Source: CAZVRZ01 sp964629965 | GTDB taxonomy: Bacteria > Chloroflexota > Anaerolineae > Anaerolineales > UBA4823 | Reading direction: 5' to 3' | Assembly (NCBI GenBank): GCA_964629965.1 | Contig: CAZVRZ010000008.1 | Location: forward strand, 8,444-72,443 | Length of the DNA: 64,000 bases | Program-made: the position numbers and the translations under genes | Notes under the pieces: model-generated | The model's input: only the letters and a program-made list of their open reading frames with translations | What the model was told of the DNA's origin: nothing | The model's database searches: none | Shown here: piece after piece, positions 43,119 to 51,569 of the stretch | How positions within the stretch are numbered: position 1 is the first letter of the stretch | Layout: each line of letters opens with the position of its first letter

Positions 43119-43648
43119 TTTGTTTCCATCTCTTCCAGGATGCTGTACAACAACTCTAACAAAACCGTTTTGACGGTCTCCTTACTGGTTGCCACGCAGG
43201 GCAACAACTTCACTTTCGGATCCAGGCGCAAAGCGATGCGCATATCATCGATATCCCAGGCATCATCCTTGTCTTGTTTGTTCGCCGCAACCACATAAGG
43301 AGTGGGGGCATAGGCTCGGAAGGTTTCCAATATGTTCCGCCCCTCCCTGAAGGTTTCAGGCCGAGTGCTATCTACCATCACGATAAAACCCAGCATTCCT
43401 TCAGACAGAATCTCCCACATAAAGTCAAATCGACGCTGGCCCGGAGTGCCAAACAAGTACAGTACCAGATTATCATCGACGGTAATGCGACCGAAATCCA
43501 TAGCAACGGTGGTCGTGCTTTTCACCCTTTCCGCATCAGAGGATATCTTTCGTTCAGTGGACACCACATCAATTTCACTGACAGATTGAATAAATTCTGT
43601 TTTACCAGCGTTGAAAGGGCCTGTGACTACCATTTTTACAGTTTGCAT
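43115..43648 (-). CDS. Ras/Arf-like small GTPase (MglA-related)
   Basis: The 177-residue protein has a P-loop GPFNAGKT (10-17), a switch I region with STTTVAMDFG, switch II LFGTPGQRRFDFM (GTPGQ 67-71) and the specificity motif NKQD (123-126). C-terminal SAK-like residues are weak (ATSKE). This is the prokaryotic Arf/Rab-like group that often co-occurs with roadblock or DUF4388 proteins. It begins 12 bp after the DUF4388 gene and its stop overlaps the hydrolase start. Known members act as polarity or signalling switches. Here no roadblock-type GAP gene is seen, so the DUF4388 protein is the likely partner. Confidence 0.93.
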   Translation of the reverse strand: MQTVKMVVTGPFNAGKTEFIQSVSEIDVVSTERKISSDAERVKSTTTVAMDFGRITVDDNLVLYLFGTPGQRRFDFMWEILSEGMLGFIVMVDSTRPETFREGRNILETFRAYAPTPYVVAANKQDKDDAWDIDDMRIALRLDPKVKLLPCVATSKETVKTVLLELLYSILEEMETK

Positions 43649-43660
43649 AAGATCATATCC

Positions 43661-44482
43661 CTATATAGAGCGAATTCTGCTGATAAGCCGGTTGATTAAG
43701 GACTTCTGCTCATCTTTGTCCACAGGCTGCGATGGCAACCTGCCAGGACCTTGAGGCGCCGGTGCGCCCTCGGCACGGATCAGTTCAACCAGTCCCGCTT
43801 GTAACAGGCTGTAAATGATCTTCCGGATTTCAAGATCGTTCTTCTTCGTGGCAGCAGCAATTTGACGAATAGTATTCTTCGGGTTGATATAAGAGACAAC
43901 CTTCCATTCGTCCACGCTTAGATTCACATTCTTGATATTTGTTCCCGGCCGTTCGGTGAACTTCAGCGCCACATCCAGGCTGGGAAGCTCATCTTTCAGT
44001 TGTTCCAGTTCTTTCGACCGGCGAGTGCCATCAATAATAATGTTCTCCAGGTTCACCCGCACAGTGATCTTATCATCCGGCGGGAGCAAGCCATTCTCAA
44101 AACGGAACAAGCCCTCTACCCACGAAAACAGCTTATTCACAATATTGACAAAATGCGTCTGGAGACTTGCTAAAATATCTTGCTGACTGATATAACTGGC
44201 GTTGATCAATAGTAAGCCCAACTCTTTGTCACTGATGCTGCCGGCGCGTTGTTGGATGGCTTTGTACTGTGCAGCCGTCAATTTGTTGGCTCTGTACAAA
44301 ACTGCAGCCAGGTTGCTATCGTCTACACCGGTACGGGCATAGGCAACCTTACCCTCCCGAAACGAAACGTACACTCGCTCGGCTGCTCCTTCCACGATCA
44401 GCGTGCCGGTTTTCTGAGCGACGTTTATCAAGTTGAGCAATTGAGATATTGTAAAATCGCGCAGATTACCTTTTAATGCCAT
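43661..44482 (-). CDS. DUF4388 (PatA-like N-terminal) protein with winged-helix tail
   Basis: The 273-residue protein starts with the DUF4388 signature LKGNLRDFTISQLLNLINVAQ, followed by TGTLIVE and VYVSFREGKVAYA. A helical middle part and a helix-turn-helix-like segment follow (about 205-245, TIRQIAAATKKNDLEIRKIIYSLL in pieces). A Pro/Gly linker and basic tail end it. Known: DUF4388 proteins associate with small GTPases and receivers in cyanobacteria, Deinococcus and Chloroflexota. It is the first gene of the operon. GAGG 6 nt upstream supports the ATG, and a strong promoter lies about 45 bp further up. Confidence 0.88.
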   Translation of the reverse strand: MALKGNLRDFTISQLLNLINVAQKTGTLIVEGAAERVYVSFREGKVAYARTGVDDSNLAAVLYRANKLTAAQYKAIQQRAGSISDKELGLLLINASYISQQDILASLQTHFVNIVNKLFSWVEGLFRFENGLLPPDDKITVRVNLENIIIDGTRRSKELEQLKDELPSLDVALKFTERPGTNIKNVNLSVDEWKVVSYINPKNTIRQIAAATKKNDLEIRKIIYSLLQAGLVELIRAEGAPAPQGPGRLPSQPVDKDEQKSLINRLISRIRSI

Positions 44483-44526
44483 ACTGGCCTCAGTAATTCC
44501 TTATGATTACCCGATTGAATGATGAA

Positions 44527-44555
44527 ATTATACATGCAAGCAAGTTTAGCGTCAA
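44527..44555 (-). promoter_or_regulatory. Sigma70-type promoter of the signalling operon
   Basis: On the - strand TTGACG (44555-44550), a 17-bp spacer and TATAAT (44532-44527). Transcription would start near 44520, about 38 nt before the DUF4388 start codon. Confidence 0.85.
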
Positions 44556-44657
44556 ATATTGATTCGCTCATTCCTGCTTGCAAAGCCCTGATAACCTTAC
44601 AATGTTGTATAGAATGGGGCTTCTTTCATAGAAACAAGCACAATCCTGCACAATCTC

Positions 44658-44687
44658 TTGACAGATCGTTCCCGCTGCCTTTATACT
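44658..44687 (+). promoter_or_regulatory. Sigma70-type promoter of the thiamine operon
   Basis: TTGACA (44658-44663), an 18-bp spacer and TATACT (44682-44687). The predicted start near 44694 gives a leader of about 200 nt containing the TPP riboswitch. Confidence 0.85.
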
Positions 44688-44763
44688 GCACTACGAATAA
44701 ACAGCACCTGTTCCGGCTAAAGAAAGCCTTTCATTAGACCGAATCGGCGCTCTCATAAACAAA

Positions 44764-44860
44764 TGCACGGGGAGCCTGGTTTGCCAGGCTGAGAGGAGGG
44801 CCGCATGCCCTCGACCCGCGAACCTGATCCGGATAATGCCGGCGGAGGGATAGCGTTGCA
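44764..44860 (+). ncRNA. TPP riboswitch (THI element)
   Basis: The conserved TPP-aptamer blocks are present in order: GGGGAGCC, GGCTGAGAGGA, CGACCC, GAACCTGATCCGGATAATGCC in pieces, and GGAGGGA. TGCA/TGCA-type ends close P1. A variable P3 arm (GGGCCGCATGCCC) is present. It precedes a thiamine pyrophosphokinase and thiamine transporter operon, as expected. Confidence 0.97.
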
Positions 44861-44871
44861 AGCCATCATTT

Positions 44872-44896
44872 CTCCTCCGGCAACGGAGGAGTTTTT
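44872..44896 (+). terminator. Riboswitch expression platform: terminator hairpin containing the Shine-Dalgarno
   Basis: CTCCTCCG, a GCAA loop and CGGAGGAG form an 8-bp perfect stem followed by five T, then ATG at 44897. The 3' arm is itself the ribosome binding site. One hairpin could therefore stop transcription and hide translation when TPP is bound. Confidence 0.8.
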
Positions 44897-45565
44897 ATGC
44901 GCAGCATCATTTTTGCCAATGGTACATTGAAACGCCCCGAGGGGGTTCGTTCCTATCTTCAACCGGGAGATACGATCATTGCCGCAGATGGGGGCGCCCA
45001 TCACTGCCAGCAATTGGACCTGAAGCCCGACTATATCATTGGCGACCTGGATTCGCTTGCCAGCGATGCCGTGAACCGGCTGGCAGAACAAGGCTCCCAG
45101 GTCATCCGTTACTCTTCCCGCAAAGATTTTACCGACCTGGAATTGGCTTTGCAATTTGCTGCCGGCTTGCCATCTGGCGAGATACTGGTTTTTGGCGCAT
45201 TGGGCGATCGCTGGGATCAGACCCTCACCAACCTGTTGCTGCCCGCTGCACCGGCATTCTCAAAAGCTTCCATCCGGCTGATCGATGATAACCAGGAAAT
45301 CTGCCTGGTCAGCCCGGAACGCTCTCTTGCATTGAATGGGCAGCCAGGAGATACCGTCTCTCTGATCCCGGTAGGGGGCGATGCGTGCGACATTACCACC
45401 CAAGGGCTGGAATATCCTCTCAGGCAAGAAACGCTTTATTTCGGCGCCAGCCGCGGCGTGAGCAACGTCCTCCTGGCAGAGCAAGCCTACATCACCCTGG
45501 AAAAGGGCTTGCTCATTTGTACCCTGATCCATCACACGAACTCAACCGAAAGGAATGAACCATGA
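44897..45565 (+). CDS. thiN: Thiamine pyrophosphokinase
   Basis: The 222-residue enzyme transfers pyrophosphate from ATP to thiamine, giving TPP. Seen: ADGGAHH (about 30-36), GDLDSL (49-54), the metal-binding DFTDLE (77-82), and GALGDRWDQTLTNL. C-terminal thiamine-binding residues lie in SRGVSN. Length is normal. It is the first gene behind the TPP riboswitch and overlaps the binding-protein gene (ATGA). With the transporter it forms a salvage route. Confidence 0.93.
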   Translation: MRSIIFANGTLKRPEGVRSYLQPGDTIIAADGGAHHCQQLDLKPDYIIGDLDSLASDAVNRLAEQGSQVIRYSSRKDFTDLELALQFAAGLPSGEILVFGALGDRWDQTLTNLLLPAAPAFSKASIRLIDDNQEICLVSPERSLALNGQPGDTVSLIPVGGDACDITTQGLEYPLRQETLYFGASRGVSNVLLAEQAYITLEKGLLICTLIHHTNSTERNEP

Positions 45566-46671
45566 TAAAGCACATTTTACTCATCACTTTCTGCTTGTTC
45601 ATATTAACAGCTTGCCAGGCACCAGTTACACCGCCGGCCACCTCCTCGCCGCTTGAAATAGCAACAGCAACTTCCGTCCCCGCCGGCCCAGCCACGCCGG
45701 GCAAGGCGGCTGCTTTAACCGTCATGACCCACGATTCGTTTGCCGTCTCAGAAGAAGTGATCGCGGCTTTTGAAAACGAATACCAGATCAAAGTGCAGTT
45801 CATTGCCCTCGGAGATACCGGCGCCGCCCTGAACAGCGCCATCCTGGCAAAAGGCAAGCCGCTGGCAGATGTATTCTACGGCATTGACAACACCTTCCTG
45901 AGCCGTGCCCTGGATGAAGGCATTTTTGAGGCTTACCATGCTCCTGCCCTGGCAGGTATTCCTGCCGAGTTCAAACTCGATCCCCAAAACAGAGCCATCC
46001 CCATCGATTACGGTGATATCTGCCTGAACTATGATAAAGCTTATTTTGAAGAGCATCAGTTATCCCCGCCACAGACCCTGGAAGACCTGCTCAAGCCAGA
46101 GTACAAAGGCTTGCTGGTGGTGGAAGATCCCACGAAATCTTCGCCTGGGCTTGGTTTCCTGCTGGCTACTATTGGCCACTTTGGCGAAGACGGTTATCTG
46201 AACTTTTGGCAAGGCCTGGTTGCCAATGATCTGCGGGTTACCAACGATTGGGAAAGCGCTTACTATGGTGAGTTCACCCGCGCCGGGGGTGATCGCCCCA
46301 TCGTTCTATCGTACAGTTCCAGCCCGCCTTTTGAAGTGATCTACGCCGAGCAGCCCATGGATGAGCCGCCCACCGGCATCGTTGCCGGTGCGGGCGCCTG
46401 TTTCCGCCAGGTGGAGTTTGTTGGCATTCTCAAGGGCGCCGCCCACCGGGAGCAGGCAGAAAAATGGATCGACTTCATGCTCTCACGCACCTTTCAGGAA
46501 GATATGCCCCTGCAAATGTACGTTTTCCCGGTGAACCCCCAAGCCGTATTGGATGAAACATTTGTCAAATACCTCACCCAGCCCCAAGAGCCTGCTTATG
46601 TCAGCTCTGCAGACATCGCCGCCAAACGGGAAGCCTGGCTGCAAGCCTGGGTGAACACCGTTCTACGATGA
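45562..46671 (+). CDS. thiB: Thiamine ABC transporter substrate-binding lipoprotein
   Basis: The 369-residue protein has a lipobox ending at Cys18 (LTACQ), a Thr/Pro-rich linker, and then the ThiB/TbpA fold: VMTHDSFAVSEEV, LADVFYGIDNTFLSRAL, PIDYGDICLNYD, and ATIGHFGEDGYLNFWQ. The conserved DYGD and WESAYYGEF segments are part of the thiamine pocket. It binds thiamine (possibly phosphorylated forms) outside the membrane. Both ends overlap neighbours by ATGA, a four-gene translationally coupled operon. Confidence 0.93.
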   Translation: MIKHILLITFCLFILTACQAPVTPPATSSPLEIATATSVPAGPATPGKAAALTVMTHDSFAVSEEVIAAFENEYQIKVQFIALGDTGAALNSAILAKGKPLADVFYGIDNTFLSRALDEGIFEAYHAPALAGIPAEFKLDPQNRAIPIDYGDICLNYDKAYFEEHQLSPPQTLEDLLKPEYKGLLVVEDPTKSSPGLGFLLATIGHFGEDGYLNFWQGLVANDLRVTNDWESAYYGEFTRAGGDRPIVLSYSSSPPFEVIYAEQPMDEPPTGIVAGAGACFRQVEFVGILKGAAHREQAEKWIDFMLSRTFQEDMPLQMYVFPVNPQAVLDETFVKYLTQPQEPAYVSSADIAAKREAWLQAWVNTVLR

Positions 46672-48377
46672 CCATGCGCAAATTCCTGCTTGCTTTGGCG
46701 CTTTGGGCGCTCCCGCTTAGCTTTTTAGGGATATTCTTCTTTTATCCGCTAGGCGCCATCCTGGCCTTCAGCTTTGCTCGTTCCCAAGGGAGTTGGCTGG
46801 CGACTCTGTGGCAGACCTTGACTTCGCCTGGCACCTTGCAGGTAGTGGGTTTTACCGTGGCGCAGGCCGCTCTGTCCACCTTGCTCACCCTGGTTCTTGG
46901 CATCCCTGGAGCCTATTTGCTGGCGCGCTACCATTTCCGAGGCAAAGCGCTGCTCAAAGCGCTGACCAGCATCCCTTTTGTCATGCCCACCCTGGTTGTG
47001 GCAGCCGCTTTCAATGCCCTGCTGGGCAGCCGCGGCTGGATCAACCTGGGGTTGATGGCTCTTTTCGATCTGTCCGCGCCTCCCATCCAATTCACCGGCA
47101 CTCTGTGGGCCATCCTGATTGCCCATGTTTTCTACAACACCACCATCGTTCTGCGCATGGTGGGCGACTTCTGGTCACACCTCGATCCTCGCCTGGAGCA
47201 AGCTGCCCGCCTGTTAGGCGCCAACCGCTGGCAAATCTGGCGCCAGGTGACCATCCCCTTGCTGGCGCCTGTGATCACCGCCGCGACCGTGTTAGTTTTT
47301 ATCTTCGACTTCACCTCTTTTGGAGTGATCCTCATCCTGGGCGGGCCGCGCTTTGCTACGCTGGAGGTTGAGATCTACTATCAAACGATCAGCCTGTTCA
47401 ATTTGCCGGTCGCCGCCTCGCTCTCTATCCTGCAGCTCTTGCTTACCCTGGTCTTGACCTGGACCTACAGCCGCTTGTCGGCTCGCGTTTCCAGGCCGGT
47501 TTCGCTTCGCCCGCAAAGCTTTGTGCAGCGTCCGCTGCAGCGCCGGCGCAGTCACCTGCCGGCTTACGGCCTGATCGCATGGTTGGTGATCTTCCTGACT
47601 GTGCCGCTGTTGGCGCTGGCAACGCGTTCTGTGATGCGCCTGGAACCGGAGCGTGGCCGGCGCACTGTTGACTCGCCCGGGTTCACCCTCGACTTTTATC
47701 GCGAGCTGAGCCTCAACCGGCGAGGCTCGATGTTTTACGCCCCACCCACCAGGGCAATTGGGCTGTCGCTGGCCTATGCAGCCGCAACTGTTGCTTTTTC
47801 GCTGCTGATGGGACTGCCGGCGGCCCTGGCACTCTCTCGCCAGGATAGCACCGGCCTGAACCGCCTGCTAGACCCGCTGCTGATGCTGCCCCTGGGCACC
47901 TCCGCCGTCACCCTGGGCCTGGGATTCATCCTGGCGCTTGATACGCCGCCGCTCGATCTGCGCGCCTCGCCGCTTTTAATTCCTCTCGCCCACACCCTGG
48001 TAGCACTGCCTTTTGTCATTCGCAGCCTGGCGCCGGCATTAGCCAGCATCCGGCCGCGCCTGCGCCAGGCCGCCGGCATGTTGGGCGCGAACCCATTTCA
48101 GGTAGTACGGCACGTCGACCTGCCGCTCATCGGGCGCGCCCTGTTCGTGTCTGCCACTTTTGCCTTCACCATCTCTCTGGGTGAATTCGGCGCCACCGCC
48201 CTCATTGCGCGCCCCGAATACCCTACCATCCCGGTAGCAATCTACCGCTTTCTATCACAGCCGGGTGCATTGAATTATGGCCAGGCCCTGGCCTTAAGCA
48301 CCATCCTGATGATCGTTTGCGCGGCAGGTATGTTGCTGATCGAAAACATGCGCATCGCTGAGATCGGAGATTTTTAA
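46668..48377 (+). CDS. thiP: Thiamine ABC transporter permease
   Basis: The 569-residue protein is a fused double permease with two sets of about six helices. It has two EAA loops, EQAARLLGANRWQIWRQVTIP and RQAAGMLGANPFQVVRHVDLP (each shown in outline), the normal ThiP architecture. It starts by ATGA overlap with thiB and is followed after 2 bp by thiQ. The periplasmic loop around 47620-47740 is somewhat longer than in E. coli. Confidence 0.93.
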   Translation: MTMRKFLLALALWALPLSFLGIFFFYPLGAILAFSFARSQGSWLATLWQTLTSPGTLQVVGFTVAQAALSTLLTLVLGIPGAYLLARYHFRGKALLKALTSIPFVMPTLVVAAAFNALLGSRGWINLGLMALFDLSAPPIQFTGTLWAILIAHVFYNTTIVLRMVGDFWSHLDPRLEQAARLLGANRWQIWRQVTIPLLAPVITAATVLVFIFDFTSFGVILILGGPRFATLEVEIYYQTISLFNLPVAASLSILQLLLTLVLTWTYSRLSARVSRPVSLRPQSFVQRPLQRRRSHLPAYGLIAWLVIFLTVPLLALATRSVMRLEPERGRRTVDSPGFTLDFYRELSLNRRGSMFYAPPTRAIGLSLAYAAATVAFSLLMGLPAALALSRQDSTGLNRLLDPLLMLPLGTSAVTLGLGFILALDTPPLDLRASPLLIPLAHTLVALPFVIRSLAPALASIRPRLRQAAGMLGANPFQVVRHVDLPLIGRALFVSATFAFTISLGEFGATALIARPEYPTIPVAIYRFLSQPGALNYGQALALSTILMIVCAAGMLLIENMRIAEIGDF

Positions 48378-48379
48378 GT

Positions 48380-49417
48380 ATGGAAGGGTTGCAAATCCGC
48401 GACGTTTGTAAATCTTACCAGGATAAGATGATCCTGAAGAATGTATCCTTTGAGATCGAGCCGAATGAGATTGTGGCCTTGTTGGGGCCGTCTGGCTGTG
48501 GTAAATCCACCCTGCTCAATGTGATCGCCGGCCTCGAAACGCCCGACCAGGGTCATATTTCTTGGGCAGGCCAATCTCTGCAAGGGGTTGCTCCCCACCA
48601 GCGTGGTTTCGGCTTGATGTTCCAGGATTTTGCGCTTTTTCCGCACATGAATGTCTTTGACAATGTGGCCTTCGGGTTACGGATGAAACAGATGCCCACG
48701 CAGGCAGTTCGAGAACGCGTCCACCACGTGCTGGACCTGGTGGGATTGACAGGTTTCGAAAAAAGAGACATCCACGCTCTTTCTGGCGGAGAAAGCCAGC
48801 GGGTGGCGCTGGCAAGATCGCTGGCGCCCGAGCCAGGCTTCTTAATGCTCGATGAGCCGCTCGGCTCGCTGGATCGCAACCTGCGCGAGCGCCTGGCAAA
48901 TGATCTCCGCTCTGTTCTACGTCTTACGCGCCAGACTGCCTTGTACGTCACCCACGATCACGAAGAAGCCTTTACCCTGGCAGATCGGATCGTCATCATG
49001 AATGCCGGGCAGATCGAACAGGCAGGTTCGCCCCAGGAAATTTTCCACCACCCGGCCAGTGTCTTTACGGCCCGTTTTTTGGGGTTGAACAATATCTTGC
49101 CAGGAATCGCCCATCAAACCCCAGATGGCCCTTATGCCGATACCGCCATCGGGAAAATCCCCCTGCCGCGGCCGGCGCAAGGGAATATCACCATCTTACT
49201 GCGCCCCGATGCAATTCGGGTCAACCAGCCAGGCCTGTTCGAGTTGCAAGGGAATCTAAAAACCTGCACTTTCCGAGGGCTAACCTGCCGGGCTGTGATC
49301 CGCTTCGGTGAAACAGAGCTGCTCTTTGAACTTCCCCCTCACGCCAACCTGCCAGCCGAAGGCAATCCGATCCGCATCGGCTTTACTCCCAGCGAGGCTA
49401 TCCAAATATTGGATTGA
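48380..49417 (+). CDS. thiQ: Thiamine ABC transporter ATPase
   Basis: The 345-residue ATPase has Walker A GPSGCGKST, Q-loop LMFQDFALFPHMNVFDNV, signature LSGGESQR, Walker B LMLDEPLGSLD and the H-loop VTHDHEE. A C-terminal TOBE-like regulatory domain (about 240-345) is present, absent from the short E. coli ThiQ and typical of the wider spermidine/iron-type (PotA/FbpC) group. Assignment to thiamine rests on operon position behind the TPP riboswitch. Confidence 0.92.
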   Translation: MEGLQIRDVCKSYQDKMILKNVSFEIEPNEIVALLGPSGCGKSTLLNVIAGLETPDQGHISWAGQSLQGVAPHQRGFGLMFQDFALFPHMNVFDNVAFGLRMKQMPTQAVRERVHHVLDLVGLTGFEKRDIHALSGGESQRVALARSLAPEPGFLMLDEPLGSLDRNLRERLANDLRSVLRLTRQTALYVTHDHEEAFTLADRIVIMNAGQIEQAGSPQEIFHHPASVFTARFLGLNNILPGIAHQTPDGPYADTAIGKIPLPRPAQGNITILLRPDAIRVNQPGLFELQGNLKTCTFRGLTCRAVIRFGETELLFELPPHANLPAEGNPIRIGFTPSEAIQILD

Positions 49418-49504
49418 CTTTGTACTATAATAAAGTGACTTGAACCCTGCGAAAATAAGTCAGTTACTCTTTATTTAAACCGGATCGGGCAACACAGCGG
49501 GAAC

Positions 49505-49533
49505 TTGCATGCCATCGCCAGCGTCTATATACT
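49505..49533 (+). promoter_or_regulatory. Sigma70-type promoter of the duplicated-domain lipoprotein gene
   Basis: TTGCAT (49505-49510), a 17-bp spacer and TATACT (49528-49533), about 76 bp before the GTG start at 49609. An isolated TATAAT at 49426-49431 upstream has no good -35. Confidence 0.7.
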
Positions 49534-49608
49534 GAAAAGTGTGAAACCAGAATTTTCAGATCCGCCGGATCAGGTCATTCACATGCTTGCGAAAGAAGGA
49601 GACTTTCA

Positions 49609-51027
49609 GTGTCACGTAAAAACATATTACTCACCGTTATGATAATGCTTGGGGTTATGGTCCTATCCGGCTGCGCCCCCGCGTTAGCCACCCAGCCAGC
49701 GCCCAGCGCCACGCCAGTGGCTCCCACCGCTACTGCCGAGCCGCTCCTCGCTGCACCTGCCGACAAGGCCTTGGAACCCGCCTCGGATTCAAGCGGAAAT
49801 GCAGTTTCAGGAAGCGATGCAGCGCCCAAGGCAATCGAAGCCATGCGGACTTCGTTGGCAAAAGAGTTGAAAGTCTCCACCGAACAGATCATCCTGGTTT
49901 CAGTGGAAGAAGCGCAATGGCCTGATTCGTGCCTGGGGATTGCCCCAGCAGGGATGATGTGCCTGGATGTGATCACCTCCGGATACCAGGTATTGTTCGA
50001 TGCCCCCCAAGGATCGTATGAGTTTCGCACCCGCGAAGACATGGCGGAGTTCTCCCTATCCCCTGCCGGCGCCCCGGGCAGCCAGGCAAGCGACCTGATC
50101 CATTGGGAACGCACTGGCGGGATTGCTGGCGTCTGCCAACGTCTGGCCGTCTCGCCCCAGGGCAGCTACCGCCTGGTGGATTGTAAAAGCGGAACGGTTA
50201 TTCAGACCGGCGCCTTGCCTGCTGATTACTGGAACTACCTCACCAAATTGTCGGGAAGTTATTCTTCCTATGATTGGCAGCTGCCAGCGGCGGACCTGGC
50301 AGCCGATGCATTTGTCGATCGATACAGTTTTCACGGCACGGGTACGGTCCAACCAGGCGATCAAGAGACAGGCGACCTGAATGAATACCTGGCCAACCTG
50401 GTATCCAGCCTGGCCGATAACACCTCGCAGGCCATCGCCTCTATGCGCACTTCGTTGGCAAAAGAGTTGAATGTCTCCGCCGAGCAGATCGTCCTGGTCA
50501 CAGTGGAAGAAGCGCAGTGGTCCGATTCGTGCCTGGGGATCGCTCCGGCAGGCATGATGTGCCTGGATGTGATCACCCCCGGATACCGGGTGCTGTTCGA
50601 TGCCCCCCAGGGGTCGTATGAGTTTCGCACCCGCGAAGATATGGCGCAATTCTCCCTATCCCCTGCCGGCGCCCCGGGCAGCCAGGCAGCCGACCTGATC
50701 CATTGGGAACGCACTGGCGGGATTGCCGGCGCCTGCCAACGCCTGGCCGTCTCACCCCAGGGCAGCTACCGCCTGGTGGATTGTAAAAGCGGAATGGTGC
50801 TTCGGACCGGCGTCTTGACTGCCGATTACTGGACGTACCTCACCAAGTGGTCGGGAAAATATCCGGCCTACGACTGGCAGCTTCCGGCAGCAAACCTGGC
50901 AGCCGACGCGTTCACCGATCAATACAATTTTCATGGCTCCGGTACAGCTCAGCCAACCGACCAGGAAAAACGCGAGCTGAATGATTACTTGGCCAATCTC
51001 TTTGACAACCTGATGAAAGAGGAATAA
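49609..51027 (+). CDS. Secreted lipoprotein with recent internal duplication, function unknown
   Basis: The GTG start has AAGGAG upstream. The 472-residue product has a signal peptide with lipobox Cys22 (VLSGC), an Ala/Pro/Thr linker, and two nearly identical domains of about 190 residues. The domains are offset by exactly 600 bp (for example TSLAKEL at 49850 and 50450). Each contains VEEAQWPDSCLGI or its SDSCLGI variant, AGMMCLDVITPGY and FRTREDMAQFSL. The SCLG and MMCLDV cysteines may form a disulfide, as in small secreted domains of Chloroflexota. I do not recognise an enzymatic motif. Location: outside, membrane-anchored. Confidence 0.85.
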   Translation: MSRKNILLTVMIMLGVMVLSGCAPALATQPAPSATPVAPTATAEPLLAAPADKALEPASDSSGNAVSGSDAAPKAIEAMRTSLAKELKVSTEQIILVSVEEAQWPDSCLGIAPAGMMCLDVITSGYQVLFDAPQGSYEFRTREDMAEFSLSPAGAPGSQASDLIHWERTGGIAGVCQRLAVSPQGSYRLVDCKSGTVIQTGALPADYWNYLTKLSGSYSSYDWQLPAADLAADAFVDRYSFHGTGTVQPGDQETGDLNEYLANLVSSLADNTSQAIASMRTSLAKELNVSAEQIVLVTVEEAQWSDSCLGIAPAGMMCLDVITPGYRVLFDAPQGSYEFRTREDMAQFSLSPAGAPGSQAADLIHWERTGGIAGACQRLAVSPQGSYRLVDCKSGMVLRTGVLTADYWTYLTKWSGKYPAYDWQLPAANLAADAFTDQYNFHGSGTAQPTDQEKRELNDYLANLFDNLMKEE

Positions 51028-51031
51028 GCCA

Positions 51032-51499
51032 ATCACCAGCGTCACCGTCATCAAGCGAGATTCGGCAGGCAGCGAAACCTGGCGCTACAGTGGAAGTATC
51101 CTATCCCGCTCTAAAGAAGGCGCAGTGTTGGAAGCCCGCTTCAACCGGCCCGACCTGCCCTTTCACGGCATCCTTCTGAAGCAAGGCGATCGTTTCGTAG
51201 AAACATTCTATACCGATCGCTGGTACAACATCTTTGAGATACACGATCGCGATGACGATCATCTCAAAGGCTGGTACTGTAATATCGGCTGCCCGGCTGA
51301 AATTACGCCGGGCACCGTTTCGTATGTTGACCTGGAACTGGATCTGTTAGTTTTTCCGGACGGCAGGCAGTTTGTGCTGGATGAAGACGAATTTGCCGCC
51401 CTTGAGTTATCCCCCGAGATAAAAGAAAAAGCCCTTGCAGCGCTACGTCAACTGCAAGCCGAATTCAGAGCAGACCTTCGTATGAAGGCATCCCCATAA
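51032..51499 (+). CDS. DUF402 family protein, probable non-AUG start
   Basis: The frame is open from 51017. The family-typical N-terminal strands ITSVTVIKRD and TWRYSGSILSR appear before the first standard start (GTG 51125). AGAGGAA lies 7 nt before ATC 51032, so initiation at ATC is plausible; the alternative is a base-call error or a start inside the upstream gene. The body has FNRPDLPFHG, FVETFYTDRWYNIFEI, WYCNIGCPAEI and LDLLVFPDG, which match DUF402. Known relatives (Ntdp, FAU-1 domain) hydrolyse nucleoside di/triphosphates or bind RNA. The 155-residue length from 51032 is normal. The gene lies 4 bp after the lipoprotein stop. Confidence 0.75.
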   Translation: MTSVTVIKRDSAGSETWRYSGSILSRSKEGAVLEARFNRPDLPFHGILLKQGDRFVETFYTDRWYNIFEIHDRDDDHLKGWYCNIGCPAEITPGTVSYVDLELDLLVFPDGRQFVLDEDEFAALELSPEIKEKALAALRQLQAEFRADLRMKASP

Positions 51500-51501
51500 A
51501 T

Positions 51502-51538
51502 GGGGTTGTTGGGCCAGTCGTGCAGCCCAAACAACCCC
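51502..51538. other. Hairpin between convergent genes
   Basis: GGGGTTGTTGGGC pairs with GCCCAAACAACCCC (one bulge) around a 10-nt loop. It lies just after the DUF402 stop. The T-tract on the + strand is poor (AAAAGGATGTTTCTTT), so this is a possible but non-canonical terminator. The + strand from 51540 to 51569 holds nothing. Confidence 0.5.
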
Positions 51539-51569
51539 AAAAGGATGTTTCTTTAGCTTAAATCGGTTT

